Origin: Clostridia bacterium
GTDB taxonomy: Bacteria > Bacillota > Clostridia > Christensenellales > Borkfalkiaceae
Assembly: GCA_017456055.1 (NCBI GenBank)
Contig: JAFTKC010000005.1
Span: forward strand, 1 to 38,097
Direction: 5' to 3'
DNA: 38,097 bases
The notes below the pieces were generated by a model. The model saw nothing but the letters and a program-made list of their open reading frames with translations. It was not told where the DNA came from and searched no databases. A program made the position numbers and the translations under genes. Positions 7,583 through 15,782 of this stretch are shown here, one piece after another; position 1 is the first letter of the stretch; every line of letters begins with the position of its first letter.

Positions 7583-8556
7583 CCTCGGCAATAATTGGGC
7601 TTGGAAACATTGCAACCGTTCACGCATCCGTTCTAAATAAACTTGGAATTGAAGTAGTGGAAGTTTGCGACGTTGATTTAGAAAAAGCCAAGTCCTTTAT
7701 AAATGAATACAACTTAAAAGCCAATATTTATCTCGACTATAAAGAACTTATTAAAAACACTAAGGCAGACGTTATTCATATAACTACTCCACATTATCTT
7801 CACAAAGATATGATAGTGGAGTGCTTAAAGCAAAATAAAAACGTACTTTGCGAAAAGCCTATGTGTATTTCTAAAAAGGAAATTGAAGAGATTAAGGCAA
7901 CCTTAAAAACTTCTAAGGGTAAACTTGGAATTTGTCATCAAAACAGATACAATCATGCAAGCCAAGTTTTAAAAAAGTTTTTAGAGGATAAAAAGGTTAA
8001 ATACGCAACGGCTTCGCTTGAGTGGGGCAGGGGCGAAAAGTATTACCTTAACTCTAATTGGCGTGGAAAAAAGAAAACTGAGGGTGGAAGTTTGCTTATA
8101 AATCAAGCGTACCACACTCTAGACCTTTTGCAATGGCTTAACGGCTTTCCACAATCTTTAGTTGGAAGAGTGGAAAATTTAACCCACAAAGGTATAATTA
8201 ACACCGAAGATATCGCCATGATTAAGTTCTTTGGAGACGTAGACTTTGGGTTTAGTGGCTCTAATATGGGTGCGTACGATTTTCCGTTTAGCATATCCAT
8301 TTTGTTAGATGATAAAAAAGTCGTTAGAATGATTGGAAACTCCCTTTTCATTGACGGCGAGCAAGTAGAGCTAAGCGAAAATTCCATTTGCTACGGAAAA
8401 CCTTGCTACGGAAGTGGACACGAGAGTTTAATAGCCGATTTTTATTCTTGCGTAAAGGAAAATAAGAACTTTTCTATCGACGTTTTCGAGGGTGAAAAGG
8501 TGCTAAAAATGATTTTAGCAACCTACAAAAGTAAAGGCAAAAAAGTTAGAATATAA
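7579..8556 (+). CDS. Gfo/Idh/MocA family oxidoreductase (second of two)
   Basis: A 325-residue dehydrogenase, shorter than its neighbour. GLGNIA (7-12) is the nucleotide loop, CDVD (30-33) the acidic end of beta-2, CEKP (91-94) holds the catalytic Lys93, and GGSLLINQAYHTLDL gives His179 and Asp182. The ATGA overlap and the lack of its own close Shine-Dalgarno point to translational coupling with the upstream dehydrogenase. Two members in one operon are expected where one enzyme oxidises a sugar and another reduces the rearranged product, giving a redox-neutral conversion; that is inference. A weak hairpin follows. Confidence 0.85.
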   Translation: MTSAIIGLGNIATVHASVLNKLGIEVVEVCDVDLEKAKSFINEYNLKANIYLDYKELIKNTKADVIHITTPHYLHKDMIVECLKQNKNVLCEKPMCISKKEIEEIKATLKTSKGKLGICHQNRYNHASQVLKKFLEDKKVKYATASLEWGRGEKYYLNSNWRGKKKTEGGSLLINQAYHTLDLLQWLNGFPQSLVGRVENLTHKGIINTEDIAMIKFFGDVDFGFSGSNMGAYDFPFSISILLDDKKVVRMIGNSLFIDGEQVELSENSICYGKPCYGSGHESLIADFYSCVKENKNFSIDVFEGEKVLKMILATYKSKGKKVRI

Positions 8557-8563
8557 ACCTAAG

Positions 8564-8590
8564 AGTGCGTGCAAAAACACGCACTTTGAT
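8564..8590 (+). terminator. Hairpin after the sugar operon
   Basis: Stem AGTGCGTG / CACGCACT with a CAAAAA loop and a poor T tract (TTGATTATT). Read-through into the next gene is possible, as no separate promoter was seen for that gene. Confidence 0.6.
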
Positions 8591-8604
8591 TATTAAAGGA
8601 AACT

Positions 8605-9789
8605 ATGGCAAGTAGTAATTATAAAAAAAAGAAAAAGCCGATAAAATCGACTTCTAAACTAAGTAAATACACTCCTAAGAAGAGAAGTAAAAAGGCTAAA
8701 GCAAAAAAGAGAAAACTAATTATAATAGTTAGTATAGTTTTGGCTATTATCTTAGCGCTAAGCGTTATTTTGATTGTAAATAACTGCTCTAAAGGGGTAA
8801 AATTTGATAGAGAAGGACACTTTGAGTCGGGCGCAAAGATTGCGCACGAATTAACTATTAAAGAAGAGTTTGAGGATAAAATTCTTAAGTCATGTAAGTG
8901 TGGATACGAAAAGTGGGATTTAAAGGGCAGTAGAAATTATTCTATATACGACGGCAACGGAATTTACGGCAAAACCGAACTTGCAAAAGAGAAAAACGGA
9001 AGTAAATTAGTTGCTCTTTACGACGAGTTTTATATTGAGAGTAATAAATACTTAAAAAGTAAGGTTGACCTTGAGTTTAGTCCTATTCAAAATAAAAACA
9101 ACTTGACGGCGGACGAGATTAGATTAGTGTTCTCAGTATTTATCTATGAAAATCCAACCTTTTACTTTTTAGAAAATTCTTGGCTATCAACTACTGAATC
9201 GGGAAAAACTAATCCGTCAACCATAACTCTAACGGCTTGCGCCGAATACGACACGGTGGAAGAAAGGGTGGTAGTTGAGATTGCTCTTCAACAAAAACTA
9301 GACGAGGTTTATTCGCTAGTTAAGGGTAAAAATTTGCCACTTGACAAGGCAAAAGCAATCCACGATTATTTACTTGACAACCTAACTTACGCCGACGAGG
9401 CGGCAAAAACGGGGCTATTTAGTTGTAATTCAAGCAAAAAGAACAATTGGGCGTTTTGTCTTGACGGACTAGCAACTAAAAACAGGGCAGTATGCGAAGG
9501 CTACGCAAAATCGTTCTTGTACTTTAGTAATATTTTCGGCGTTGAGACAACCATTTGTACGGGTGAGGGAAAGACTAATTCTGGAAGCGAGCCACACGCT
9601 TGGAACTTAATTAAAATTAACGGAAGTTGGTACGGGGTAGACGCCACTTGGGACGATTCTTTTGCAGAGTCTAAAGATGCTAAAACTGATTATACTTTCT
9701 TTGGAAAGGGAACGAGTTTTTCTGCTGATCACGTTAGCGATAGTTTTTATAAAAAAGCGTTTACGCTTGCAAATATCAATTTAATTTAA
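8605..9789 (+). CDS. Membrane-anchored transglutaminase-like protein
   Basis: A 394-residue protein. Residues 1-37 are very Lys-rich, 38-58 form one transmembrane helix (LIIIVSIVLAIILALSVILI), and the rest should be extracellular. The C-terminal transglutaminase-like cysteine protease fold shows the catalytic triad: Cys297 in NRAVCEGYAKSF, His331 in EPHAWNLIKI and Asp346 in WYGVDATWDD. Such domains act as peptidases or cross-linking enzymes at the cell surface. The region between the anchor and the catalytic domain is unassigned. AAAGGA is 5 bases before the ATG. Its position between two sugar operons may be incidental. Confidence 0.85.
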   Translation: MASSNYKKKKKPIKSTSKLSKYTPKKRSKKAKAKKRKLIIIVSIVLAIILALSVILIVNNCSKGVKFDREGHFESGAKIAHELTIKEEFEDKILKSCKCGYEKWDLKGSRNYSIYDGNGIYGKTELAKEKNGSKLVALYDEFYIESNKYLKSKVDLEFSPIQNKNNLTADEIRLVFSVFIYENPTFYFLENSWLSTTESGKTNPSTITLTACAEYDTVEERVVVEIALQQKLDEVYSLVKGKNLPLDKAKAIHDYLLDNLTYADEAAKTGLFSCNSSKKNNWAFCLDGLATKNRAVCEGYAKSFLYFSNIFGVETTICTGEGKTNSGSEPHAWNLIKINGSWYGVDATWDDSFAESKDAKTDYTFFGKGTSFSADHVSDSFYKKAFTLANINLI

Positions 9790-9801
9790 TAAAAGATAAA
9801 G

Positions 9802-9834
9802 AAAAAGGCTTGTCTACTGACAAGCCTTTTTACG
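9802..9834. terminator. Bidirectional terminator
   Basis: Stem AAAAAGGCTTGTC / GACAAGCCTTTTT with a TACT loop. It serves the convergent transglutaminase-like gene and the uxuA-uxuB operon. Confidence 0.92.
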
Positions 9835-9846
9835 TTTAGAAATATT

Positions 9847-10692
9847 TTATACACCCGAGTATGCTGAGAAACCTGCGTCGATAGGAAGAACTACGCCCGT
9901 TATAGCAGATGCCGACTTGTCGTCGCAAAGGAATAGAGTTGCGCCGATAAGTTCTTCTGCGTCAACGAATCTATTGGTTGGGGTATTGTTTAGAATTTTA
10001 TTTGAACGAGGGGTAGGAGTGCCGTCCTCGTTAAATAAAAGCGATCTATTTTGAGCCGAAACCAAAAATCCCGGTGCAATTGCGTTGCAACGAATACCCG
10101 TGCCTGCAAAGTGAGTAGCAAGCCATTGAGTAAAGTTAGAAATACCTGCTTTTGCTGCAGAATATGCAGGTATTTTAGTTAATGGGGTGTATGCGTTCAT
10201 TGAAGAAATGTTTAGAATTGCACCACCTTTTTTATTAACCATATCTTTTGCAAATTCTTGGGTAGGAAGTAGCGTTCCTTGGAAGTTGAGTTTGAAAACG
10301 AAATCTACGCCGTCGGGAGAAAGGTCGAAAAATGATTTTCCACCCTCTTTTGCTTCGTGTTGATATTCGTTATCGGTGGTTGCTCTAGGGTTGTTTCCAC
10401 CAGCGCCGTTTACTAAAATATCGCAAGGACCTAAATCTTTTAGAACTTGTTCGTGAACGGCTTTGAGTGATTCAGGGTCTAATACGTTAGCCGAATATCC
10501 TTCGCAAATAAATCCATCTTTTTTAAGTTCGTTTGCAACTTCTTTGGCTTTTTCAAGGTTAAGGTCAAGCGCGGCAACTTTTGCTCCACAAGTAGCGAAA
10601 GCCTTTGCCATAGCACCGCAGATAAGTCCGCCTGCGCCAGTTATTACTACAACTTTTCCAGTATAATCTATTTTTAATGGTAAATTTATCAT
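9847..10692 (-). CDS. uxuB: D-mannonate oxidoreductase (fructuronate reductase), SDR type
   Basis: A 281-residue short-chain dehydrogenase. TGAGGLICG is the nucleotide loop near residue 18, LVNGAGGNNP is the conserved NAG region, and ISSMNAY plus YSAAK supply the Ser-Tyr-Lys triad. It reduces D-fructuronate to D-mannonate with NADH, by analogy with the SDR-type UxuB of Bacillus subtilis. It lies 12 bases after uxuA on the same strand, which is the main reason for the specific call; as an isolated sequence it would only be an SDR. The transcript ends at the bidirectional terminator at 9802. Confidence 0.8.
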   Translation of the reverse strand: MINLPLKIDYTGKVVVITGAGGLICGAMAKAFATCGAKVAALDLNLEKAKEVANELKKDGFICEGYSANVLDPESLKAVHEQVLKDLGPCDILVNGAGGNNPRATTDNEYQHEAKEGGKSFFDLSPDGVDFVFKLNFQGTLLPTQEFAKDMVNKKGGAILNISSMNAYTPLTKIPAYSAAKAGISNFTQWLATHFAGTGIRCNAIAPGFLVSAQNRSLLFNEDGTPTPRSNKILNNTPTNRFVDAEELIGATLFLCDDKSASAITGVVLPIDAGFSAYSGV

Positions 10693-10704
10693 GATTTTCT
10701 CTCC

Positions 10705-11793
10705 TTATTTGTTTTCTAGTTTATCAAGCATATCCCAAACGCCTAACATATACATAATGCCTAGCGCTCTATCGTACAAGCCGTAGCCTGGTCTAACAGT
10801 GCCAGGACCTTCGCCCCAAAGGTGTCTTCCGTGGTCGGGACGGATATAACCTGTAAATCCACAATCATGGTATGCTTTTAATATGTCAAGAATTCTCGTA
10901 TCGCCGTCGCAATCACGGTGACTTGCTTCGCTAAAATCTCCGTTAGGGAAGTGCTTAACGTTTCTAATGTGAGCAAAAGCAATTCTATCACAATGTTTTC
11001 TAACGATTTTCGCTACGTCGTTTTCAGGGTTTGCGTTGAGAGAGCCGGAACATAACGTTAAAGCGTTATATGGGTTATCTACCATCTTAAGAAACCTATC
11101 GATATTTTCTTCGTTAACTAAAAGTCTTGGAAGTCCAAAGATATCCCAAGGTGGATCGTCCATGTGAATAGCCATTTTAATATCGCACTCTTCACAAGTA
11201 GGCATAAGCGCTTCTAAGAAATATTTTAGGTTTGCCCACAATTTTTCCTTATCAACGTCTGCGTACGCCTTAAATAGTTCGTCTAGTTTAGCCATTCTTT
11301 CAGGTTCCCAACCTGGGAAAGACATGTGATACTTTTCGGTGAAGTCAAGAATATATTTTGCCATGGCGTTATAGTCATCTTGAATCATATTCTTTTCATA
11401 GAAAAGCGCCGTCGACCCGTCCCCAACTTCGTGGAAGAGATTACTTCTCGTCCAGTCGAATATAGGCATAAAGTTATAGCAGATAACTTTTACGCCGAAC
11501 TTACTTAAGTTGAGAATAGTTTGTTTGTAGTTTTCAATATATTTGTCACGAGTGGGAAGACCGATTTTAATATCGTCGTGTACGTTTACTGATTCTACTA
11601 CGTCCATATTAAATCCGTAAGGCTCTAGTTGGTCTTTTACCTTTTGAATTTCTTCAATTTCCCAAATTTCACCAGGCATTTTATCGTGAAGAGCCCAAAC
11701 GATGCTAGTCACACCTGGAATTTGCTTAATGTCTGACAATTTGATTTTGTCGTTGCCTTCGCCATACCAACGAAAGCCCATTTGCATTGCCAT
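10705..11793 (-). CDS. uxuA: Mannonate dehydratase
   Basis: A 362-residue UxuA: start MGFRWYGEGND, GVTSIVWALHD, KVICYNFMPIFDWTR, MAIHMDDPPWDIFGLPR, LCSGSLNANPEND, and the end FTGYIRPDHGRHLWGE. It dehydrates D-mannonate to 2-keto-3-deoxy-D-gluconate in hexuronate breakdown and uses Mn2+; the Cys, His and Asp of those segments are its metal ligands. AAGGAG lies 8 bases before the ATG at 11793; a second in-frame ATG four codons in is also possible. It has its own promoter inside the gap after the GH2 gene. Confidence 0.95.
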   Translation of the reverse strand: MAMQMGFRWYGEGNDKIKLSDIKQIPGVTSIVWALHDKMPGEIWEIEEIQKVKDQLEPYGFNMDVVESVNVHDDIKIGLPTRDKYIENYKQTILNLSKFGVKVICYNFMPIFDWTRSNLFHEVGDGSTALFYEKNMIQDDYNAMAKYILDFTEKYHMSFPGWEPERMAKLDELFKAYADVDKEKLWANLKYFLEALMPTCEECDIKMAIHMDDPPWDIFGLPRLLVNEENIDRFLKMVDNPYNALTLCSGSLNANPENDVAKIVRKHCDRIAFAHIRNVKHFPNGDFSEASHRDCDGDTRILDILKAYHDCGFTGYIRPDHGRHLWGEGPGTVRPGYGLYDRALGIMYMLGVWDMLDKLENK

Positions 11794-11829
11794 TTTCTAT
11801 TCTCCTTATCTTTTTTAAATAACACATAT

Positions 11830-11858
11830 AGTATATTATAAATTAGGGCACTTTGCAA
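11830..11858 (-). promoter_or_regulatory. Internal promoter for uxuA-uxuB
   Basis: On the minus strand: TTGCAA (11858-11853), 17-bp spacer, TATACT (11835-11830). The -35 box lies inside the hairpin that follows the GH2 gene, so the hairpin and promoter share bases. Confidence 0.6.
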
Positions 11859-11878
11859 GGTTTTTTAGCAAAGTGCCC
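11846..11878 (-). terminator. Hairpin between the GH2 gene and uxuA
   Basis: An 11-bp perfect stem GGGCACTTTGC / GCAAAGTGCCC with an 11-base loop. The following minus-strand run is TAATTTATAAT, a weak T tract, so this is either an inefficient terminator or an mRNA-processing/stability hairpin that lowers uxuAB relative to the upstream genes. Confidence 0.5.
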
Positions 11879-11887
11879 GATAATTTT

Positions 11888-14137
11888 TTACCTTCTAGGC
11901 TTTTTAATTCTGTTGAGTTGCTTGTTCATTTTAAGGAGTTCTTCTTTTGAAAAACTTATATTCATCATACTAATTAAACTCGTTAATCTTAGTACGGTAA
12001 ATCCACCCATCATTTGCATCATGTCTTCGCTTAGTTCAAAGCCCATAGCCGAAACTTTCTTGTCTTTTTTCTTTGATTTGTCGGCGTTTTTACTCATTTT
12101 CTTCTTTATTTTTAAGCCGATTTTTGCAAACCAAAGTTTTCCTCTAAAGCAAGATAGAATATCCGAAATCTTATCGTTTAGAGAGAATCTTCCCTCAGGC
12201 GTTTTAACGTCAAACCAGTTAAGAACTGCGCCCTTTTCCTTTAAGATATAGTCTTGATTCATCTCTTCAACCTTTCTAATGGTTGACTTGTCGGTATATT
12301 CGCCTGCCTTTGCAACGATTTCCGTTTCGCCCTTGTTTTCTACTTCAAAATAGAAGAAGTGGTCGGGTGCAGATTTTTTACCAACGCTAACTCCGTTAGC
12401 AAATAATTCAACTTCAGGTAGGTTAGAGTAAACGGTGATTTTGGTCACTGGTTCAACTCTATCAACGTATCTCTTTGAACATACGTGAACGAAAGGTTCG
12501 CTTGAGAGCCAAGCCTTGTATGCGTAGAAAGCGTCTTTTTTGTACTTTCTATCAAAGGTGATTAAACCCTTGTGGTTTTGTCCGTTTTCACCACCCTCTG
12601 CTCTTGCGTCTGCGCCGAAGTCGAACATGTTCCAAACGTGAGTAGCCCACAAATATTTACGGCTAAAGAGTTGTTTTATTAACTCTTCGTGATAATACGC
12701 TTGATATTCTTCGGTATAGTCGCCTTGAACAGGGTTAGAGGTGTGCCAATTTAACGCCTCGCAACCATATTCACTAACGCCGATAGGCTTATTTGGATAG
12801 GTTGCGTGGAACTTGTCAAACCAAGGTCCGTTCATAGAAGTATTTCCACCGTACCAACCGAAGTAGTGGTTGTATGAAACTACGTCGGAAATGTGAATAT
12901 ACGGATCGTCGATCTTTGCCATAGAAACGGCTGCAATAGTGGTTAAACGAGTTTTGTCCATTTGGTGAACCATATCGTTTAGAACGTTATGGTTATCGAT
13001 TAAATCAGCGTCCGAGCCGTTCATAGAGATTTCGTTAGAAAGTCCCCAAACGACGATTGACGGGTGATTGTAGTTTTGAACGATTAACTCTTTCATTTGA
13101 GAAATGGTGTTTTCTTTACCGCCAGGCAAATGCTTAGAAATATAAGGAATTTCCGCCCAGATAACTAAGCCGTTCTTGTCGCATAAATCGTAGAAGTATT
13201 GGTCGTGTTGATAGTGCGCTAAACGAATAGTCGTTGCGCCCACTTCCATAATCAAAGAAATGTCTTCTTCGTGATGGCAGGGAAGAAGCGCGTTGCCGAT
13301 TCCCCATCTATCTTGGTGACGAGATACGCCACGCAACGGATATTCTTCGCCGTTAAGGATAAAGCCTAGTTCTGGGTCTATTCTAAAACTACGGCAACCG
13401 AAGTTGGTTTCAACAAGGTCGATTTCTTCTTCGCCTTTAAGGATAGAAACTCTTGCTTGATAAAGGTGTGGGTCTTTTCTTGCTTGCCACAAGTGCACGT
13501 CTTTAATTAAGTGAGTTGCTTTCTTGTCGCTAGATAGGTTAGAGAAGATAACCTTTCCATCGTCGATAATTTCATATTTAAATAAATAATCAGCAGTGGT
13601 ATTGGCGAAAACTTCTATTTCTACGTTTGCGTCTTTGCCGTCTATAGTTGGGGTGACCATAATGCCCTTTCCACCATAATAATCAAGGTCAAAGTGAACG
13701 TCTTCAACCGAAACGATATTTACGTTTCTGTATAGGCCACCGTAGAAAGTGAAGTCTGCCATTTGTGGATAAACTCTCTCGTTTGGCGAGTTGTCTACTA
13801 CGATTTCTAAAAGATTTTCTTCTTTTAACTTTTCGGTTAGATTAACTCTCCAAGTGGAATATCCACCGTCGTGAGAGGCGATTTCCTCTCCGTTAAGGTA
13901 AACCTTAGCCGAAGAGTTTGCGCCACAAATTTCTAAATAGTGTTGTTTGCCTTTTTCTAAATTAGGCAAAACTTTTTTATAGGTAGCGTAGCCCCTGTAG
14001 TAGTCGTTTCCACCGTCTTGTCCGTCAACGGCGTTCCAAGTGTGTGGAAGATTAACTTGTTCTACTTGTGGGTTTTCTGTCGTTCTGTCTCCCTTAAAGA
14101 AAGACCAGTTTTCATTTATGTTTTGAATAGTTCTCAT
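11888..14137 (-). CDS. Glycoside hydrolase family 2 enzyme, probable beta-glucuronidase
   Basis: A 749-residue cytosolic GH2 enzyme. It has the sugar-binding jelly roll (NLPHTWNAVDGQDGG, RGYATYKK), an immunoglobulin-like domain, and the TIM barrel from RGVSRHQDRWGIGNAL on. The acid/base Glu is in VVWGLSNEISMNG and the nucleophile Glu in GVSEYGCEAL. A later QNHKGLITFDRK carries an N-x-K signature that contacts the carboxylate in beta-glucuronidases, which fits the uxuA-uxuB and GPH transporter context; N-x-K-like strings also occur in beta-galactosidases, so the substrate is not proven. The last ~110 residues are unusual: a Lys-rich linker, then a Met-rich FELSEDMMQMMGGF segment and KEELLKMNKQLNRIKKPRR. 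No signal peptide. Confidence 0.85.
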   Translation of the reverse strand: MRTIQNINENWSFFKGDRTTENPQVEQVNLPHTWNAVDGQDGGNDYYRGYATYKKVLPNLEKGKQHYLEICGANSSAKVYLNGEEIASHDGGYSTWRVNLTEKLKEENLLEIVVDNSPNERVYPQMADFTFYGGLYRNVNIVSVEDVHFDLDYYGGKGIMVTPTIDGKDANVEIEVFANTTADYLFKYEIIDDGKVIFSNLSSDKKATHLIKDVHLWQARKDPHLYQARVSILKGEEEIDLVETNFGCRSFRIDPELGFILNGEEYPLRGVSRHQDRWGIGNALLPCHHEEDISLIMEVGATTIRLAHYQHDQYFYDLCDKNGLVIWAEIPYISKHLPGGKENTISQMKELIVQNYNHPSIVVWGLSNEISMNGSDADLIDNHNVLNDMVHQMDKTRLTTIAAVSMAKIDDPYIHISDVVSYNHYFGWYGGNTSMNGPWFDKFHATYPNKPIGVSEYGCEALNWHTSNPVQGDYTEEYQAYYHEELIKQLFSRKYLWATHVWNMFDFGADARAEGGENGQNHKGLITFDRKYKKDAFYAYKAWLSSEPFVHVCSKRYVDRVEPVTKITVYSNLPEVELFANGVSVGKKSAPDHFFYFEVENKGETEIVAKAGEYTDKSTIRKVEEMNQDYILKEKGAVLNWFDVKTPEGRFSLNDKISDILSCFRGKLWFAKIGLKIKKKMSKNADKSKKKDKKVSAMGFELSEDMMQMMGGFTVLRLTSLISMMNISFSKEELLKMNKQLNRIKKPRR

Positions 14138-14160
14138 AAAATTCTCCGTAATACTAGATA

Positions 14161-15591
14161 TTATTCTTCTTCGCTAACAGTTTCAGCATCGCGTTTTTCT
14201 TTTAAGATAGCAACGTTTTGGTCAACTCTCTTCTTGTGTAGTGGATACCAGAACCAAAGAACTAGCGCTAAGGCAACGAAGCCTACCGCAGGAACTAAGG
14301 TAGAGATATTAAAAATGCCTTCTTTAACTGCCAAAGTTTGTCCAAGACCTGCTTGAGCGCTTTCACTGCTATAGCCAATCCAAGTGAGTAGCCAGCCAGA
14401 AAGACCTGCTGCGAGTGCTTGACCGAGTTTACGAGCGAACGAGTACATTGCGTAAACAGAGCCGTCTTCACGGATTCCGTTTTTGATTTCAGCATCGTCG
14501 ATAACGTCGGTGATAAGCGCCCAAGAAACCATACTAAATACGCCGAGACCTAACCAGCATAGAACTTGAAGTCCAATGTAAACGTAAACGTTTTGTGGAC
14601 GGATTATAAACATTGCTAGACAAACGACACCTGCAAAGATATTAGACACTGCAGAAACTTCTGCTTTACCAAATTTCTTAGCGAGAGGCTTAGCAACAAC
14701 TGCCGCAACTAACATACCAACCATCATCATAGCGGTAGAAATACTTGCCGCGCTTGCGTTGTTGTAGTAATCAGGGAATACGTAGTTAGCCATATTTTGC
14801 ATGGTGAGTTGAGCGAGTAGCATAACCACTGATGCAACTATAATTGAAAGGAGTGAACGGCTGGTGAGCGCGTTTTTAAGCATGTTTCCAATAGAGTTTT
14901 TCTTGAAAGCGTCCTCTTCAATTTGTGGGCGAACACGTTCGGTTGTTAAAGCATAGCAGAGAAGATATGCGCCGATTGCAAGAACGGAGAATACGCCTGC
15001 AATTAATGTCACCTTAGGTCCAACTAAAACTTCGATACCAAGAGAGTTCTTTTCGTAAGCAACGATAGGAAGAAGTATGCCGATAATCATACCTGCGAAC
15101 ATTCCACCCATAGTACGGAAGGTAGAAAGTGATTGTCTATCCGATGGGTCTGCAGAGATTGCGGAAGCCATAGAGCCGTAAGGAATATTAACTGAAGTAT
15201 AAAATACCGAGCCCCATAGTAAGTAGGTGATAGCAAGCCAAGCAATTCTAACGCCTAGAGAAGCGCTTGCTAGTCCACTTTGATACATTAGAAAAGATGC
15301 AATGGCAACAGGACCGCACATTCTTAAAATCCAAGGTTTGAATTTACCTGCTTTAGTGCCTTTACTTCTATCGCAAATACGTCCCATTCCAACGTCTGTG
15401 ATAGCGTCAACGAAACGCGCAAGCATCATAATCGTACCTACGATTGCCGCAGAAACACCCATAACGTCCGTATAGAACTTAGTGAGTAGCATGGTGGAGA
15501 GAATAAACGTGAAGTCGTTTCCAAAGTCGCCAAAAAGATAACCAAACTTATCTCTCATACCAAAAGGTCTAATAGATTTAACTTTTGACAT
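14161..15591 (-). CDS. GPH-family sugar:cation symporter
   Basis: A 476-residue, 12-helix membrane protein of the glycoside-pentoside-hexuronide:cation symporter family (MFS). Marks are the start MRDKFGYLFGDFGNDF, the motif DVGMGRICDRSKGTKAGKFKPW in the first cytoplasmic loop, and DAEIKNGIREDGSVYAMYSFARKLGQAL in the second half, all typical of UidB/MelB/XynB relatives. It would bring in a glucuronide or oligosaccharide with Na+ or H+. It is first in the minus-strand operon, 23 bases before the GH2 gene, and faces an AraC-type regulator gene across a shared control region. Confidence 0.92.
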   Translation of the reverse strand: MSKVKSIRPFGMRDKFGYLFGDFGNDFTFILSTMLLTKFYTDVMGVSAAIVGTIMMLARFVDAITDVGMGRICDRSKGTKAGKFKPWILRMCGPVAIASFLMYQSGLASASLGVRIAWLAITYLLWGSVFYTSVNIPYGSMASAISADPSDRQSLSTFRTMGGMFAGMIIGILLPIVAYEKNSLGIEVLVGPKVTLIAGVFSVLAIGAYLLCYALTTERVRPQIEEDAFKKNSIGNMLKNALTSRSLLSIIVASVVMLLAQLTMQNMANYVFPDYYNNASAASISTAMMMVGMLVAAVVAKPLAKKFGKAEVSAVSNIFAGVVCLAMFIIRPQNVYVYIGLQVLCWLGLGVFSMVSWALITDVIDDAEIKNGIREDGSVYAMYSFARKLGQALAAGLSGWLLTWIGYSSESAQAGLGQTLAVKEGIFNISTLVPAVGFVALALVLWFWYPLHKKRVDQNVAILKEKRDAETVSEEE

Positions 15592-15634
15592 AATACTTTC
15601 TCCTTTTATTTATTATGTATTGATTTTTCGCAAA

Positions 15635-15673
15635 GAAAACTTCGAAAATTGTAGTTTTTTTTCGAATATTTTC
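15635..15673. promoter_or_regulatory. Two-part operator between the GPH transporter and araC-type genes
   Basis: GAAAACTTCGAAAA (15635-15648) and its near-mirror TTTTCGAATATTTTC (15659-15673) form an inverted repeat. The two TTCGAA cores are exactly 20 bp apart, two helical turns. It lies between the divergent starts, on the transporter side, and is the best candidate binding site for the adjacent AraC-family regulator. Confidence 0.55.
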
Positions 15674-15703
15674 TTTAAATAAATTTTAACATATATAAAG
15701 GGG

Positions 15704-15732
15704 TTGCAAAATGAACAAATCTTTGTTAAAAT
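15704..15732 (+). promoter_or_regulatory. Promoter of the AraC-family gene
   Basis: TTGCAA (15704-15709), 17-bp spacer, TAAAAT (15727-15732). TTGCAA is self-complementary; on the other strand it precedes a second TAAAAT after 15 bp, so the divergent promoters may share this element. Confidence 0.6.
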
Positions 15733-15782
15733 AGAATAAATCTCAGTTTTTTGTAAAAATTTGGCAAGTAGGGGGAGGTAGT

